A DNA stretch of 64,000 bases from Rhodococcus sp. SMB37 (GTDB lineage: Bacteria > Actinomycetota > Actinomycetes > Mycobacteriales > Mycobacteriaceae). The stretch covers positions 248,001 to 312,000 of the forward strand of contig NZ_SLVY01000006.1 of NCBI RefSeq assembly GCF_004345605.1, in the 5' to 3' direction. This document shows positions 17,710 through 26,824 of the stretch, piece by piece; position 1 is the first letter of the stretch, and the number at the start of each line of letters is the position of its first letter. The position numbers and the translations under genes were made by a program. The notes below the pieces were generated by a model, which worked only from the letters and a program-made list of their open reading frames with translations, did no database searches and was not told the origin of the DNA.

Positions 17710-19287
17710 ATGAGAATCCGGAATGGATTGTCTGTCAGAGTAATAGCCTTAGCCAGCGCGTTGACTGTGGCTGTGGTCGCTACCGCGTGCGGGGGCAGTG
17801 GCGCGGCCGGTTCGGACGCCTCGACCGGCGCGATCGACCGCAACGCAACTCTGCGGATGGCATGGACGGTGGCACCTGCGAATCTGGACCCCCATCAGTC
17901 AAGCAATTACCAGGTCGATTTCAACTATCTGGCGCCCGTGTACGACCGATTGACGGTGATTGTCTCAGGCCCCGAAGTTGCGCCGATGTTGGCCGAGTCG
18001 TGGGAGTACTCGGAGGACGGGACTTCTGTCGACTTCACTCTGCGCACCGATGCGACTTTCCACGATGGCACTCGGGTGAATGCTGCTGCGGTGGTCAAGA
18101 GCCTGAACAGGGCCCGTGATCCGCAGCAGGCCAGGTCCGCGCCGTCCTTGGTGATGGTGACCGACGTTCAAGAAATCGATGATCGAACTGTTCGGGTGGT
18201 AGCCAATCGCCCCGCAGTCGATCTGCCCGCAGTCCTGTCCAGCACCACGGCCGCGATCATCAATCCTGTCGCATTGGACAATGAGGTCGATCTTTCGGTC
18301 GAGATGGCGGGTTCGGGTCCGTATGTCCCGGAACAGATCCGGCGTGGCGACCGTATCGTCTACAAGCGCTACGACGGATACTGGGATCCGGAAGCGCAGA
18401 AAGCCGCAACGCTGGAGATCATGGGACTAACAGACGACAACGCGCGCCTGAATGCGTTCCGGAGTGGTCAGGTCGATGTGATGCTCGCCAAGGCGGGCCA
18501 GACCGACGACCTGCAACCGCTGCTCTCGCAGCCCCAGTACGACATGCACACCTACCCGGTCGCCCAGTTCTACGCGGTCCAGATCGACATCGGCCAGCCA
18601 GAACTGCAGGATCCGAAAGTTCGAAGGGCGCTGAACTTTGCCATCGACCGTGAAGGCATCAACTCGGCCCTGTTACAGAACCAGTGCCAGCCCGTCTATC
18701 AGCCGATTCCGGAAGGCGTCGACGGTCACAGCGAATCTCTTCAGGACGCATACACTTTCGATCCGGAGGAGACGCGCCGGCTGCTCGAAGAGGCTGGCGC
18801 GAAGGATATAACCCTCCGGTTGATCACGGTGTCGGGTCTGTCGCCGCAGGCGGAAATGGCCACCGCGATCCAGGCACAGCTCGCGGAGGTCGGTGTGAAG
18901 GTCGAGATCATTCCGCTGCCGAATGAGGAGGCACAGATTCGTATGGGTGAGGGCGGCTACGCGCTGATCAATCCACGGCTGGCCTACCCGACCCCGGCTC
19001 AGACTCTGCAGACGAACTATCTGACGAAAGTTCGTTTCCCGACACCACCTTCGCAAGAGTTCCAGGATACGGTTGACAAGGCGTTCGATCCGAACATCGG
19101 TGACGCAGAGCGGACCGAACTGTATACCATGGCATCCACGATTGCTTCCGAGGAAGCCTACGATCTGTTCGTGTGCGGTATCCCGACTCAGGTAGCTTTC
19201 ACGGACAAGGTCGTCGGAGCGGACGAAGGTGCCCAGGCAGACTTTGTCGGCATCGTCGACACCCGGTACATGGGTATCACTTCCTGA
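17710..19287 (+). CDS. ABC importer substrate-binding lipoprotein, family 5 (paralogue 2)
   Basis: A 525-residue protein of the same length as paralogue 1 and largely identical to it. The signal sequence MRIRNGLSVRVIALASA ends in the lipobox VATAC. It has the family-5 pattern NLDPHQSSNYQVDFNYLAPVYDRL and RRALNFAIDREGI. Start placed at the ATG aligned with paralogue 1; the longer in-frame frame would put the signal peptide inside the protein. It has its own double promoter, so it can be expressed separately, perhaps for a related ligand. Confidence 0.9.
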   Translation: MRIRNGLSVRVIALASALTVAVVATACGGSGAAGSDASTGAIDRNATLRMAWTVAPANLDPHQSSNYQVDFNYLAPVYDRLTVIVSGPEVAPMLAESWEYSEDGTSVDFTLRTDATFHDGTRVNAAAVVKSLNRARDPQQARSAPSLVMVTDVQEIDDRTVRVVANRPAVDLPAVLSSTTAAIINPVALDNEVDLSVEMAGSGPYVPEQIRRGDRIVYKRYDGYWDPEAQKAATLEIMGLTDDNARLNAFRSGQVDVMLAKAGQTDDLQPLLSQPQYDMHTYPVAQFYAVQIDIGQPELQDPKVRRALNFAIDREGINSALLQNQCQPVYQPIPEGVDGHSESLQDAYTFDPEETRRLLEEAGAKDITLRLITVSGLSPQAEMATAIQAQLAEVGVKVEIIPLPNEEAQIRMGEGGYALINPRLAYPTPAQTLQTNYLTKVRFPTPPSQEFQDTVDKAFDPNIGDAERTELYTMASTIASEEAYDLFVCGIPTQVAFTDKVVGADEGAQADFVGIVDTRYMGITS

Positions 19288-19373
19288 CCGACAGGCGAGG
19301 GTTGTCCGCCGGCGCACGCGTGGACGGACTACCGCGTAGTCGAAATCGGTTCCCGACTCGGAGGTTCAGGCTT

Positions 19374-20963
19374 ATGCCGCTGTTCGCTCGCAAGACCGGA
19401 TTCGGCACCGGAGCACCCGGTGTTTCGGTCCTCACTGCACTGATCGCTGCAATACTTTTGCTGGCTGCATGCGGTACATCTGCCCAGGATATTGGTTCGC
19501 GGGAGGTGAACCGAGAGGGAACTCTTCGGGTGGCGGGGAACGTCGTGCCGAATAATCTGGATCCGCACCAATCAGGCAACTACACAGTCGACTACCCATT
19601 TCTTTCGCCGGTCTACGACCGCCTCACTCAGGTGATTTCCGGTCCGGAGATCGTGCCGATGCTGGCGGAGGAATGGACTTTCGCGGAGGACGGCCGGTCG
19701 GTGGACTTCCGGCTCAGAGACGATGCCGTCTTTCACTCGGGTAACCCCGTCGATGCAGATGCAGTTGTCGGGAGCCTCGAGCGCGCGCGTGATCCACAAC
19801 AGTCGAGGGTTGCCGGTCGCTTCGACATGGTGGAATCCGTACAGGTAGTCGACGACCGTACCGTGCGCATCACAACGAGTCGTCCAGCGTTGGACTTGTT
19901 GTCGGTTCTCGCGACCACGGAGTCGGCAATTGTCGATGTGGACGCGATGGCGAGCGGACTGGACATCTCGAAGGAGAGCGCGGGGTCGGGACCATACGAG
20001 TTCGACCAGGTGCGGCCAGGTGACCGGATCACCTATGTGCGCCACGAAGGGTACTGGGACTCGGAGGCGCAGAAGCCCGTCAGATTGGAATTGATAGGCC
20101 TACCCGACGACAACTCCCGTCTGAATGCGTTCCGATCGGGCCAGGTCGACGCGATCAAGGTCGATCCGGATCAGTACGACGAGTTGCAGTCGGTGGTTAC
20201 GCAACCGGGCTTCGAATTACACGAGTACCCGATCGTCCAGTCGTATGTGCTGTATCTCGACATCGGTATCCCGGGTCTCGAAGACAAGAGGGTGCGTCAG
20301 GCGTTGAACTATGCGATCGATCGTGAGTCCATCAACAATGCCCTGCTGAACGACAGGTGCCCACCGCTCACCCAACCGCTCCCGGTGGGTCTCGACGGCC
20401 ACGACGCCGGCGCGGCGAACCTGTATCCGTACGATCCGGAGCGCGCCCGGCAACTGCTCGAGGAATCGGGGGCGCCCGACAACCTGCCGATCCGCATCAT
20501 CTACGTGGCCGGTGCCTCGCCGCAACAGGAGATGGCGACGGCTGTGCAGGCTCAGTTGCGTGACGTCGGAGTGGACGTGCAGCTGGCTCCGATCCCGGCC
20601 GTGGACGCGCAGGCAACTTTCCGAACCGGTGGCTACGGACTGCTGAACATCTTTCTGTCGGCGCCGACTCCCGGCCAGACTCTGCTGACGAACTATTTGG
20701 CGGACTTCCGATTCCCGACCCCGCCATCGCAGGATTTCGCCGACACGGTGGTGCGGTCGTTGGATCCGTCGTTGTCGGATGACGAGCGTACCGCGCTCTA
20801 CGAGACCGCTTCGGGAACGGCTGCGGAAGAGGCGTACAGCGTCTTTCTGTGCGGTTCACCGACGATGGTCGCCTACACGTCAGACACAGTCGGGATGGAC
20901 TCACTCGGCCACGCCGATTTCACGAGTATCTTCGACGTCCGGTACGCCGGCGTGACGTCGTGA
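19374..20963 (+). CDS. ABC importer substrate-binding lipoprotein, family 5 (paralogue 3)
   Basis: A 529-residue solute-binding lipoprotein. After a signal peptide with the hydrophobic run VLTALIAAILLLAAC, Cys lies in the lipobox LAAC. The body aligns throughout with paralogues 1 and 2 (NLDPHQSGNYTVDYPFLSPVYDRL, RQALNYAIDRESI) but is clearly more diverged. GGAGG precedes the ATG at 19374. Three binding proteins for one transporter suggest a range of related ligands. The gene ends before an amidohydrolase remnant and a strong terminator. Confidence 0.9.
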   Translation: MPLFARKTGFGTGAPGVSVLTALIAAILLLAACGTSAQDIGSREVNREGTLRVAGNVVPNNLDPHQSGNYTVDYPFLSPVYDRLTQVISGPEIVPMLAEEWTFAEDGRSVDFRLRDDAVFHSGNPVDADAVVGSLERARDPQQSRVAGRFDMVESVQVVDDRTVRITTSRPALDLLSVLATTESAIVDVDAMASGLDISKESAGSGPYEFDQVRPGDRITYVRHEGYWDSEAQKPVRLELIGLPDDNSRLNAFRSGQVDAIKVDPDQYDELQSVVTQPGFELHEYPIVQSYVLYLDIGIPGLEDKRVRQALNYAIDRESINNALLNDRCPPLTQPLPVGLDGHDAGAANLYPYDPERARQLLEESGAPDNLPIRIIYVAGASPQQEMATAVQAQLRDVGVDVQLAPIPAVDAQATFRTGGYGLLNIFLSAPTPGQTLLTNYLADFRFPTPPSQDFADTVVRSLDPSLSDDERTALYETASGTAAEEAYSVFLCGSPTMVAYTSDTVGMDSLGHADFTSIFDVRYAGVTS

Positions 20964-20983
20964 GCAGTGGTCGGGAGACCCGT

Positions 20984-21058
20984 ATGCGCGTGATCCCGGT
21001 CGACGATCACCTGAGCGAACCGCCCGACGTGTGGACGAATCGCCTGCATAGCAGCTGA
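20984..21058 (+). pseudogene. Relic: first 24 codons of an amidohydrolase
   Basis: The 24-residue frame MRVIPVDDHLSEPPDVWTNR and on to a stop matches the N-terminus of the intact amidohydrolase at 31549 (ISVDDHLIEPPNVWSDRL), including VDDHL and EPP. Nothing after the stop continues the match; a terminator follows. It looks like a remnant left by a deletion or rearrangement. Its position right after the transporter suggests an amidohydrolase once formed part of this operon. Confidence 0.6.
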
Positions 21059-21075
21059 CCGTCCACCCTGATGGG

Positions 21076-21107
21076 ACAGTGCCCGCCCCCCTCCGGGCGG
21101 GCACTGT
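21076..21107. terminator. Bidirectional terminator hairpin
   Basis: ACAGTGCCCGCCC (21076-21088) pairs perfectly with GGGCGGGCACTGT (21095-21107), loop six bases. It separates the transporter operon from the leftward SDR. Confidence 0.75.
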
Positions 21108-21120
21108 GCGTTCGGTGTCG

Positions 21121-21876
21121 TTACGCGGGCAGGGCCTGCATCATTCCACCGTCCAGCTCATAGGTGCTTCCGGTGATGAACGAAGCCTCGTCCGACAGCA
21201 GGAATGTCACGAGATCGGCGACTTCTCGGGGCGTACCCATCCGTCCCATGGGGATGAGCGAGGCCCACTGTGCCTGTAATTCGGTGGGGTACGACAGGAT
21301 CTTGGGTGTTGCGATCGTTGCAGGCGCGACGGAGTTTATCCGTATTCCTTCGCTCGCGTAGTCGATTGCAGCAGTACGCGTCAGTCCGATGACTCCGTGC
21401 TTCGATGCGGAATAGCCGGCCATCCGGGTTGCCGATTTCAGGCCGGAGCAGGAACTGACGTTGACGATTGCGCCTGTTCCGTGTTCGACAAAGTGCCCGA
21501 GTTCTGCGCGCATGCAGAGAAAAGTACCTCGCAGGGTGACATTCGCCGCTGTATCGAAATCCGCGGGGTCAATCTCGTGCAGCCGTGCCTGCGGGTGCGA
21601 GAATCCGGCGTTGTTGACGGCGAGATGCAGCCCGCCGAACGAGTCGATCGCGACGCGGATCATGTTTGCGACATCGGATTCCTCGGATACGTCTGTGTGG
21701 CAGAAGACCGCCCGGCCTCCTGCTCCCGTGATCTCGTCCGCTACTCGATTGCCGCCCGGTTCGGAGACGTCCGCGATCACCACCGCTGCTCCCTGGGCGG
21801 CGAGCGTCTGTGCACAGGCCTCGCCGATGCCGCTTCCCGCGCCCGTGACGATCGCTACGTTGCCTTCGAATCGCAT
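21121..21876 (-). CDS. SDR oxidoreductase (classical, glucose/3-oxoacyl dehydrogenase-like)
   Basis: A 251-residue classical SDR. TGAGSGIG binds the cofactor, NNAGFSHPQ follows, the active site is SSCSGLKSATRMAGYSASK, and the C-terminal ITGSTYELDGG motif is typical. The Asp after the second strand (VIADVS) favours NAD(H). Two ATGs lie together; 21876 has GAGGAG at proper spacing. A 16-base palindrome sits just upstream. It probably oxidises a secondary alcohol of the unknown substrate. Confidence 0.85.
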   Translation of the reverse strand: MRFEGNVAIVTGAGSGIGEACAQTLAAQGAAVVIADVSEPGGNRVADEITGAGGRAVFCHTDVSEESDVANMIRVAIDSFGGLHLAVNNAGFSHPQARLHEIDPADFDTAANVTLRGTFLCMRAELGHFVEHGTGAIVNVSSCSGLKSATRMAGYSASKHGVIGLTRTAAIDYASEGIRINSVAPATIATPKILSYPTELQAQWASLIPMGRMGTPREVADLVTFLLSDEASFITGSTYELDGGMMQALPA

Positions 21877-21895
21877 CATTTCTCCTCGGCGGTCT

Positions 21896-21911
21896 GCTAC
21901 GTATATGTAGC
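21896..21911. promoter_or_regulatory. Palindrome GCTAC-N6-GTAGC
   Basis: GCTACGTATATGTAGC has perfect 5-bp arms around an AT-rich centre, 20 bases before the SDR start. It lies between this SDR and the cupin gene, both leftward, and could be an operator. No other copy noticed. Confidence 0.35.
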
Positions 21912-22448
21912 TCACATCGACACTTTGCCCGGATCGCGGCAGTCGGTGACCGAGCTACCTTCGGCGCGCCCCAGCTTCAATGCAGGGTCGCTGATGCCAC
22001 TGTCCGCGAACGGCGGGATGGGAGGGCGGGGGAGGTCCTCGCTGACAGCACCTTTCTTCTCCAGAAGCTTGTGCCAGCCTTCGAGGTCGCCGCCGAAGAA
22101 CTTGCCGGTGCCCATGATGACGCAGTAGAGAACAGCGCCCTCGGCACCTGCCTCCCATGGCCCGAACATGTCGCCCCAGTCCAGCATCATGTGGGTGCCG
22201 GTGCCGTAGCGATTTCCGTCGCCGTCGATCAGTTCGCCCTTCAAGACGAAGATCGTATGATCACCATGATGCCCATGGTACGGCGCGAGCGCTCCGGGTT
22301 CCCAAACGTTGTAGAACACCAAGTATCTGGGTGTGTACTCGATCCACTTCTCCCAGATCGATGCAGTGTGGCCGTCGTCGAAACGGAGTCGCATGGCTTC
22401 GAACCACGGCACGTCGTCGAGATGTTTGATCAAAGGTCCGCCGCGCAT
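21912..22448 (-). CDS. Cupin-domain protein
   Basis: A 178-residue protein with a single beta-barrel cupin. The metal motif reads GALAPYHGHHGDHTIFVLKGE, rich in histidines, followed by GTGTHMMLDWGDMFGPWEAG. Such proteins are dioxygenases, isomerases or sensors, and the sequence alone does not decide. Start at 22448 with AGGAGG seven bases upstream; an upstream in-frame ATG is rejected. It lies between an SDR and an MDR in the same direction and may act on a diketone or other ring-cleavage intermediate. Confidence 0.75.
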   Translation of the reverse strand: MRGGPLIKHLDDVPWFEAMRLRFDDGHTASIWEKWIEYTPRYLVFYNVWEPGALAPYHGHHGDHTIFVLKGELIDGDGNRYGTGTHMMLDWGDMFGPWEAGAEGAVLYCVIMGTGKFFGGDLEGWHKLLEKKGAVSEDLPRPPIPPFADSGISDPALKLGRAEGSSVTDCRDPGKVSM

Positions 22449-22592
22449 GATTGTCCTCCTGGATGTGGTGTGCTGACTCGCTATCGGTTCCTCGTGAACC
22501 TCGGCTGATACCGAGACGCTGTGCACGGATTCGTGATGCTTACCATGATCGATCTCGTGGGGTCAACGAAAATGATTGCAGGAGAGTGCTGT

Positions 22593-23624
22593 TTAGGAAT
22601 CTCCCTCGGCTCGGTGCGGTTCCGACGAGATGACCTCGATGACGGTTTTCCCGACCGACTGCCGGCTTGCCACCGCGGCCATCGCCGCGGCGGTGTCGTC
22701 CAACGGGTATCGAGCATGGATGTGGGGCCGGATCCGGCCTGCGCTCCAGAGTTCGGTGAACTCGGCGCGGTCCCGGGCAGCGCTTACGGGATCGTGCTGG
22801 GCGAAAGTTCTGATTTCGAGGCCTTTGATCACCGCACCTTTGAGGAGCACGAGATTCAGTGGAATGGAGGGAATCTCGCCGCTCGCATATCCGAGCGTGA
22901 CGTACGTGCCTCCCCAGGCGAGCTCGCGGAGTGCGGGTTCTGCACACGGGCCGCCAACCGGGTCGACCACCACCTGGAGCGCTCCCGGGCCCACGGCCGC
23001 GCGGATGCCTTCCCTCACATCACCTCCGGCGTAGTCCACAACATACCGAGCTCCGCGGGCACGGGCGGCGTCCAACTTCTCGATGGTAGATGCGGCCGCG
23101 ATTACGGTGGCACCGAGGGCAACCGCAAGTTCGACTGCGGCAAGACCGATGCCCCCGCCCGCTCCGAGAACGAGGACCAGGTCGCCGGATCGGACCTGAG
23201 CGATCGACCGTAAGGCATGGTATGCGGTGAGGTGGCAGACCCATGTGGCCGCCGCTTCGGCGGAGGTTACCCCGGCTGGGACCGGAATTGCGGAGGATTC
23301 CGGTACAACGACGTATTCCGCAAAGGCACCCGGTGCGAGTGCGGCGACTCGGTCACCCGGGAAGAATCCGGTTACGTCGGCACCGACGGCGGCGGCGACC
23401 CCTGCGCACTCGTGCCCGGGTACGAATGGCAACGGTGTCGTCGTCTGATACCGCCCGGCGATCATGAGGGTGTCGGGAAAGTTGACGGCCGCGGCCTCGA
23501 CCGACACGAGCAGTTCGTGTGCGGCCGGCGACGGTCTCGCGACTGTGTCGATCGTGACGGCATCGGGGCTGCCGAGCTCGTGGATCCGTGCGGCACGCAT
23601 CATCGGGCTCATTCGCGTACTCAC
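22593..23624 (-). CDS. NADPH:quinone reductase-like MDR oxidoreductase
   Basis: A 343-residue medium-chain dehydrogenase/reductase of the zinc-free quinone oxidoreductase group. It has VNFPDTLMIAGRYQ, PFVPGHECAG and the cofactor loop VLGAGGGIGLAAVELA. Zinc-ligand cysteines are absent. Relatives reduce quinones or the double bond of enoyl-CoA or enones with NADPH. The chosen start is GTG at 23624, six bases after AAGGAGG; later ATGs lack such a site. Divergent from the kinase-dehydrogenase operon, sharing its regulatory region. Confidence 0.8.
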   Translation of the reverse strand: MSTRMSPMMRAARIHELGSPDAVTIDTVARPSPAAHELLVSVEAAAVNFPDTLMIAGRYQTTTPLPFVPGHECAGVAAAVGADVTGFFPGDRVAALAPGAFAEYVVVPESSAIPVPAGVTSAEAAATWVCHLTAYHALRSIAQVRSGDLVLVLGAGGGIGLAAVELAVALGATVIAAASTIEKLDAARARGARYVVDYAGGDVREGIRAAVGPGALQVVVDPVGGPCAEPALRELAWGGTYVTLGYASGEIPSIPLNLVLLKGAVIKGLEIRTFAQHDPVSAARDRAEFTELWSAGRIRPHIHARYPLDDTAAAMAAVASRQSVGKTVIEVISSEPHRAEGDS

Positions 23625-23718
23625 TATCTGCCTCCTTGGTTCCGGTGCGTACCTGTCCGTGCGCTCCGACCTGCGCATTCGGCATCCAAAACTCGCTAGT
23701 AATTGTGTTTCGTCATTT

Positions 23719-23735
23719 GAGTAATTAGATTACTC
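23719..23735. promoter_or_regulatory. Perfect GAGTAAT-N3-ATTACTC palindrome at the kinase start
   Basis: GAGTAATTAGATTACTC ends three bases before the ATG at 23739, and GATTAC can serve as -10. There is no ribosome site, so transcription probably starts at the ATG. A repressor bound here would block both this gene and the divergent MDR. Confidence 0.55.
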
Positions 23736-23738
23736 GAT

Positions 23739-24803
23739 ATGACCCAGGACACGCACACCACTTCAGGGGGCGCGCTGGCGCCCACTTCCCTCGACGTCGA
23801 GGCACTCAGCCGCTGGATGGACCGGGAAGGTCTGCCTGGGCACGGGGAGCTCGCACAGGCCCGCACGCTGTCCGGCGGATCGCAGAACGAACTGTTCGAG
23901 GTCGTCCGCGGCGGCGAAAAGATGGCACTGCGTCGACCCCCCGGCTACGCAGTCGAGGGTCGCGCCAAGGTACTCATGCGCGAAGCTCGGCTTCTGAAGG
24001 CACTGGCGGGCACCGATGTTCCCCATGCCGCACTCCGCGGGGCGACCGCCGATACTTCGGTGATCGGCACCCCGTTCTACATGATGGATCTCGTCGATGG
24101 GTGGAGCCCCATGGGCGGCGGCTGGGCCCCGCCCTTCGACACCGATCTCGAAGCAAAGGGCCAGCTCGGCCTCGAACTGGTCGACGGCGCTGCCCGTATG
24201 GCTCGGGTCGACTGGAAGGCACAGGGCCTCGAAGACTTCGGCAAGCCCGAGGGCTTCCTCGATCGCCAGGTCGATCGTTGGCTGTCACACCTGTCGGGAT
24301 TCAAGTTCCGCGAAATTCCCGGCCTCGAAGAGACCGCCGCATGGCTGCGCAAAAACCAGCCGACCAGCTTCCGCCCCGGAATCATGCACGGCGATTACCA
24401 GTTCGCCAACGTGATGTTCCGCCACGGGAAGCCCGCAAAGCTGGCAGCGATCATCGACTGGGAGATGGCCACGATCGGCGACCCGCTGCTCGACCTCGGC
24501 TGGGTTCTCGTCTCCTGGGGGCCCGAGGGCGACGCGATGAAGCACGCCCGCTACCTCAACTACGAGGGCATGCCCTCCCGTGACACGATGCTCGAGCACT
24601 ACGCCACCGTCAGCGGTCTCGATGTCTCCGATGTGGACTACTACGTGATCCTGGCGCGGTTCAAGCTCGCGCTCGTCCTCGAAGCGAGCGTGGCTCGCCA
24701 CGCAAAGGGTGAAGCCGACGACCGGGTCGCCCGATTCGGCCCCATCGTGCTCGAACTCATGGAGTTTGCGGCGTCGCTGTCCCGGCAGGTCACCCTGCGC
24801 TGA
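23739..24803 (+). CDS. APH-like phosphotransferase, ACAD10/LvaA-type acyl-CoA kinase
   Basis: A 354-residue APH-fold kinase. It has the N-lobe GGSQNELFEV, the catalytic loop MHGDYQFANVMF (HGD with Asn five residues on) and the metal-binding IIDWEMATIGDP. This is the canonical pattern of kinases fused or adjacent to acyl-CoA dehydrogenases. The next gene is such a dehydrogenase, 35 bases on. By analogy with ACAD10/11 and LvaA, it may phosphorylate 4-hydroxyacyl-CoA so the phosphate can be eliminated. The mRNA is probably leaderless. Confidence 0.8.
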   Translation: MTQDTHTTSGGALAPTSLDVEALSRWMDREGLPGHGELAQARTLSGGSQNELFEVVRGGEKMALRRPPGYAVEGRAKVLMREARLLKALAGTDVPHAALRGATADTSVIGTPFYMMDLVDGWSPMGGGWAPPFDTDLEAKGQLGLELVDGAARMARVDWKAQGLEDFGKPEGFLDRQVDRWLSHLSGFKFREIPGLEETAAWLRKNQPTSFRPGIMHGDYQFANVMFRHGKPAKLAAIIDWEMATIGDPLLDLGWVLVSWGPEGDAMKHARYLNYEGMPSRDTMLEHYATVSGLDVSDVDYYVILARFKLALVLEASVARHAKGEADDRVARFGPIVLELMEFAASLSRQVTLR

Positions 24804-24838
24804 CCGTCCATCCATACATTCAACCTCTAGGAGCCGTC

Positions 24839-26116
24839 ATGGCGTGGGATTTCGACACCGACCCCGAGTTTCAGCAGAAGCTGGACTGGGTTGCTCAATT
24901 CGTTCGTGACGAGGTCGAGCCGCTCGACCTCGTCTGGCCGTACGACAACTACAAACCGCTCGACGACGAGCACCGCAGGATCGTCGACCCGCTCAAGCAG
25001 CGCGTACGCGAGCAGGGACTGTGGGCCTGTCACCTCGAACCGGCGCTGGGCGGTCAGGGATACGGGCAGCTGAAGCTTGCGCTGCTGAACGAAATTCTGG
25101 GTCGCTCCACATGGGCACCGACAATCTTCGGAACACAGGCACCCGACACGGGCAACGCCGAGATCATCGCGCATTTCGGTACGGAAGAGCAGAAGGCGCA
25201 GTATCTTCAACCGCTGCTCGACGGTGAGATCTTCTCCTGCTACTCGATGACAGAGCCCCAGGGTGGCGCGGACGTGGCCGGCTTCCAGACCACCGCGGTC
25301 CGTGACGGCGACGAATGGGTCATCAACGGACGGAAGTTCTTCTCGTCGAACGCCCGCTACGCCACTTTCTGCATCGTGATGGCCTACACCGACAAGGAAG
25401 CCGGCCCGCACAAGGGTATGTCGATGTTCCTCGTACCCACCGATACACCGGGTCTGACCATCGAGCGGAACTTCGCGCTGATCCACGAACCGGAAGAAGA
25501 GGGGTCGGAGGCGCTCATCGACTATGCCGACGTGCGCGTGCCGTCCACCGCGTTGCTCGGTGACGAGGGTCGTGCCTTCGAGGTCGCACAGGTGCGCCTC
25601 GGAGGCGGACGTGTGCACCACGCCATGCGCACCGTCGGCCTGGCCCAGCGAGCTCTCGACATGATGTGCGAACGCGCGCTGAGCCGCACGACTCGCGGCA
25701 AACCGCTGGCCGATCGCGAAACCGTGCAGACCTACATCGCGGAGTCCTACGCCCAGCTGAAGCAGTTCCGCCTGTTCGTCCTGCAGACAGCCTGGCTGAT
25801 CGACAAGACCAAGGACTACTCGCAGTGCCGCACCGACATCAGTGCGATCAAGTTCCTGACACCGAAGGTGTTGCACGACATCGTCCAACGGTCGATTCAG
25901 GTTCACGGAGCACTCGGCGTCACCCGCGCTACACCGCTGCACAAGATGTGGGTTACCGCGCCGGCTATGGGACTCGTCGATGGTCCGACTGAAGTGCACC
26001 TGCGACAGGTGGCCCGTGGTGTGCTCAAGGGACAACAGGGTACGGACGGCGCGTGGCCCACCGAGTTCCTGCCCGACAAGGTAGAGGCCGCGAAACGCAA
26101 GCTCGGATTGGTGTGA
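24839..26116 (+). CDS. Acyl-CoA dehydrogenase, ACAD10/11-like
   Basis: A 425-residue FAD acyl-CoA dehydrogenase. FAD-contact segment YSMTEPQGGADVAGF, then INGRKFFSSNARYA, RVHHAMRTVG, IQVHGALGV and the C-terminal DGPTEVHLRQVAR, a signature of the ACAD10/11 type. AGGAG precedes the ATG. With the upstream kinase it forms a two-gene unit that may convert 4-hydroxyacyl-CoA to enoyl-CoA products, as in 4-hydroxy acid catabolism. An ordinary 2,3-dehydrogenation is the alternative. Confidence 0.85.
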   Translation: MAWDFDTDPEFQQKLDWVAQFVRDEVEPLDLVWPYDNYKPLDDEHRRIVDPLKQRVREQGLWACHLEPALGGQGYGQLKLALLNEILGRSTWAPTIFGTQAPDTGNAEIIAHFGTEEQKAQYLQPLLDGEIFSCYSMTEPQGGADVAGFQTTAVRDGDEWVINGRKFFSSNARYATFCIVMAYTDKEAGPHKGMSMFLVPTDTPGLTIERNFALIHEPEEEGSEALIDYADVRVPSTALLGDEGRAFEVAQVRLGGGRVHHAMRTVGLAQRALDMMCERALSRTTRGKPLADRETVQTYIAESYAQLKQFRLFVLQTAWLIDKTKDYSQCRTDISAIKFLTPKVLHDIVQRSIQVHGALGVTRATPLHKMWVTAPAMGLVDGPTEVHLRQVARGVLKGQQGTDGAWPTEFLPDKVEAAKRKLGLV

Positions 26117-26202
26117 CGTCGATCCGAATCAGCATCGTCCCGGCGGACGACGCCGCCCCAAAGGTTGAACCACAGTGGAAGAATGAGACTGGAGGAGGCC
26201 CA

Positions 26203-26799
26203 ATGCCGAGGATCGAACCGATTCCGTTCGACGAGCTCGATCCGGATCTGCGCAGTCGATATGCTTCCGGTCTCGAAGCGGGCCGCTACACGACGGATGT
26301 TCCGCTGCGGATCTACGCTTATGCAAAGACATACGCGGTGGCGAGCGATGAGCGCTACCGGCTGACCTTCCGGCAGGGGCTACTCGATGTGCGCTTGGAG
26401 GAACTCCTGCGTATCCGAAGCGCACAGATCAACGGGTGCGGAGCGTGCTCGGCGTCCCGCAAGAATGCGTCGATCTCCGATGAAGACGTTACCTGTATGG
26501 CCGGGCCGCTGGAGTCTGCGGGATACTCCGAACGGGAGAGACGCGCTCTGAAGTTCTTGGATGCGTTCAACCGCGATCATCATGCGATCGGTGATCACGA
26601 CCTGCTCGAGTTGGCCGAAGTGTTCACAACAGCTGAAATCGTCGAACTGGGACAGATGTGCGCCACCTTCATCGGTACGCATCGGTGGACACATATTCTC
26701 GACGTGTTGGACGATTCGGAACCTGTACTGAAATTCGACCCGTCCGAGATCGATCGCCCAATTACTCACCGTGTGCGGCAGCAGTATTCGGAGCATTGA
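26203..26799 (+). CDS. Carboxymuconolactone decarboxylase/AhpD-family protein
   Basis: A 198-residue all-alpha CMD-family protein. The motif EELLRIRSAQINGCGACSASR gives Glu-X11-Cys-X2-Cys. The His normally three residues further on is Arg, so classical AhpD-type peroxidase relay is doubtful. GGAGGAGG precedes the ATG at 26203. It could be a thiol-based reductase or a decarboxylase-like enzyme. It lies 86 bases after the dehydrogenase in the same direction and is probably co-transcribed. Confidence 0.75.
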   Translation: MPRIEPIPFDELDPDLRSRYASGLEAGRYTTDVPLRIYAYAKTYAVASDERYRLTFRQGLLDVRLEELLRIRSAQINGCGACSASRKNASISDEDVTCMAGPLESAGYSERERRALKFLDAFNRDHHAIGDHDLLELAEVFTTAEIVELGQMCATFIGTHRWTHILDVLDDSEPVLKFDPSEIDRPITHRVRQQYSEH

Positions 26800-26824
26800 C
26801 GATTGCTGCGCGTTCCGCCTAATC

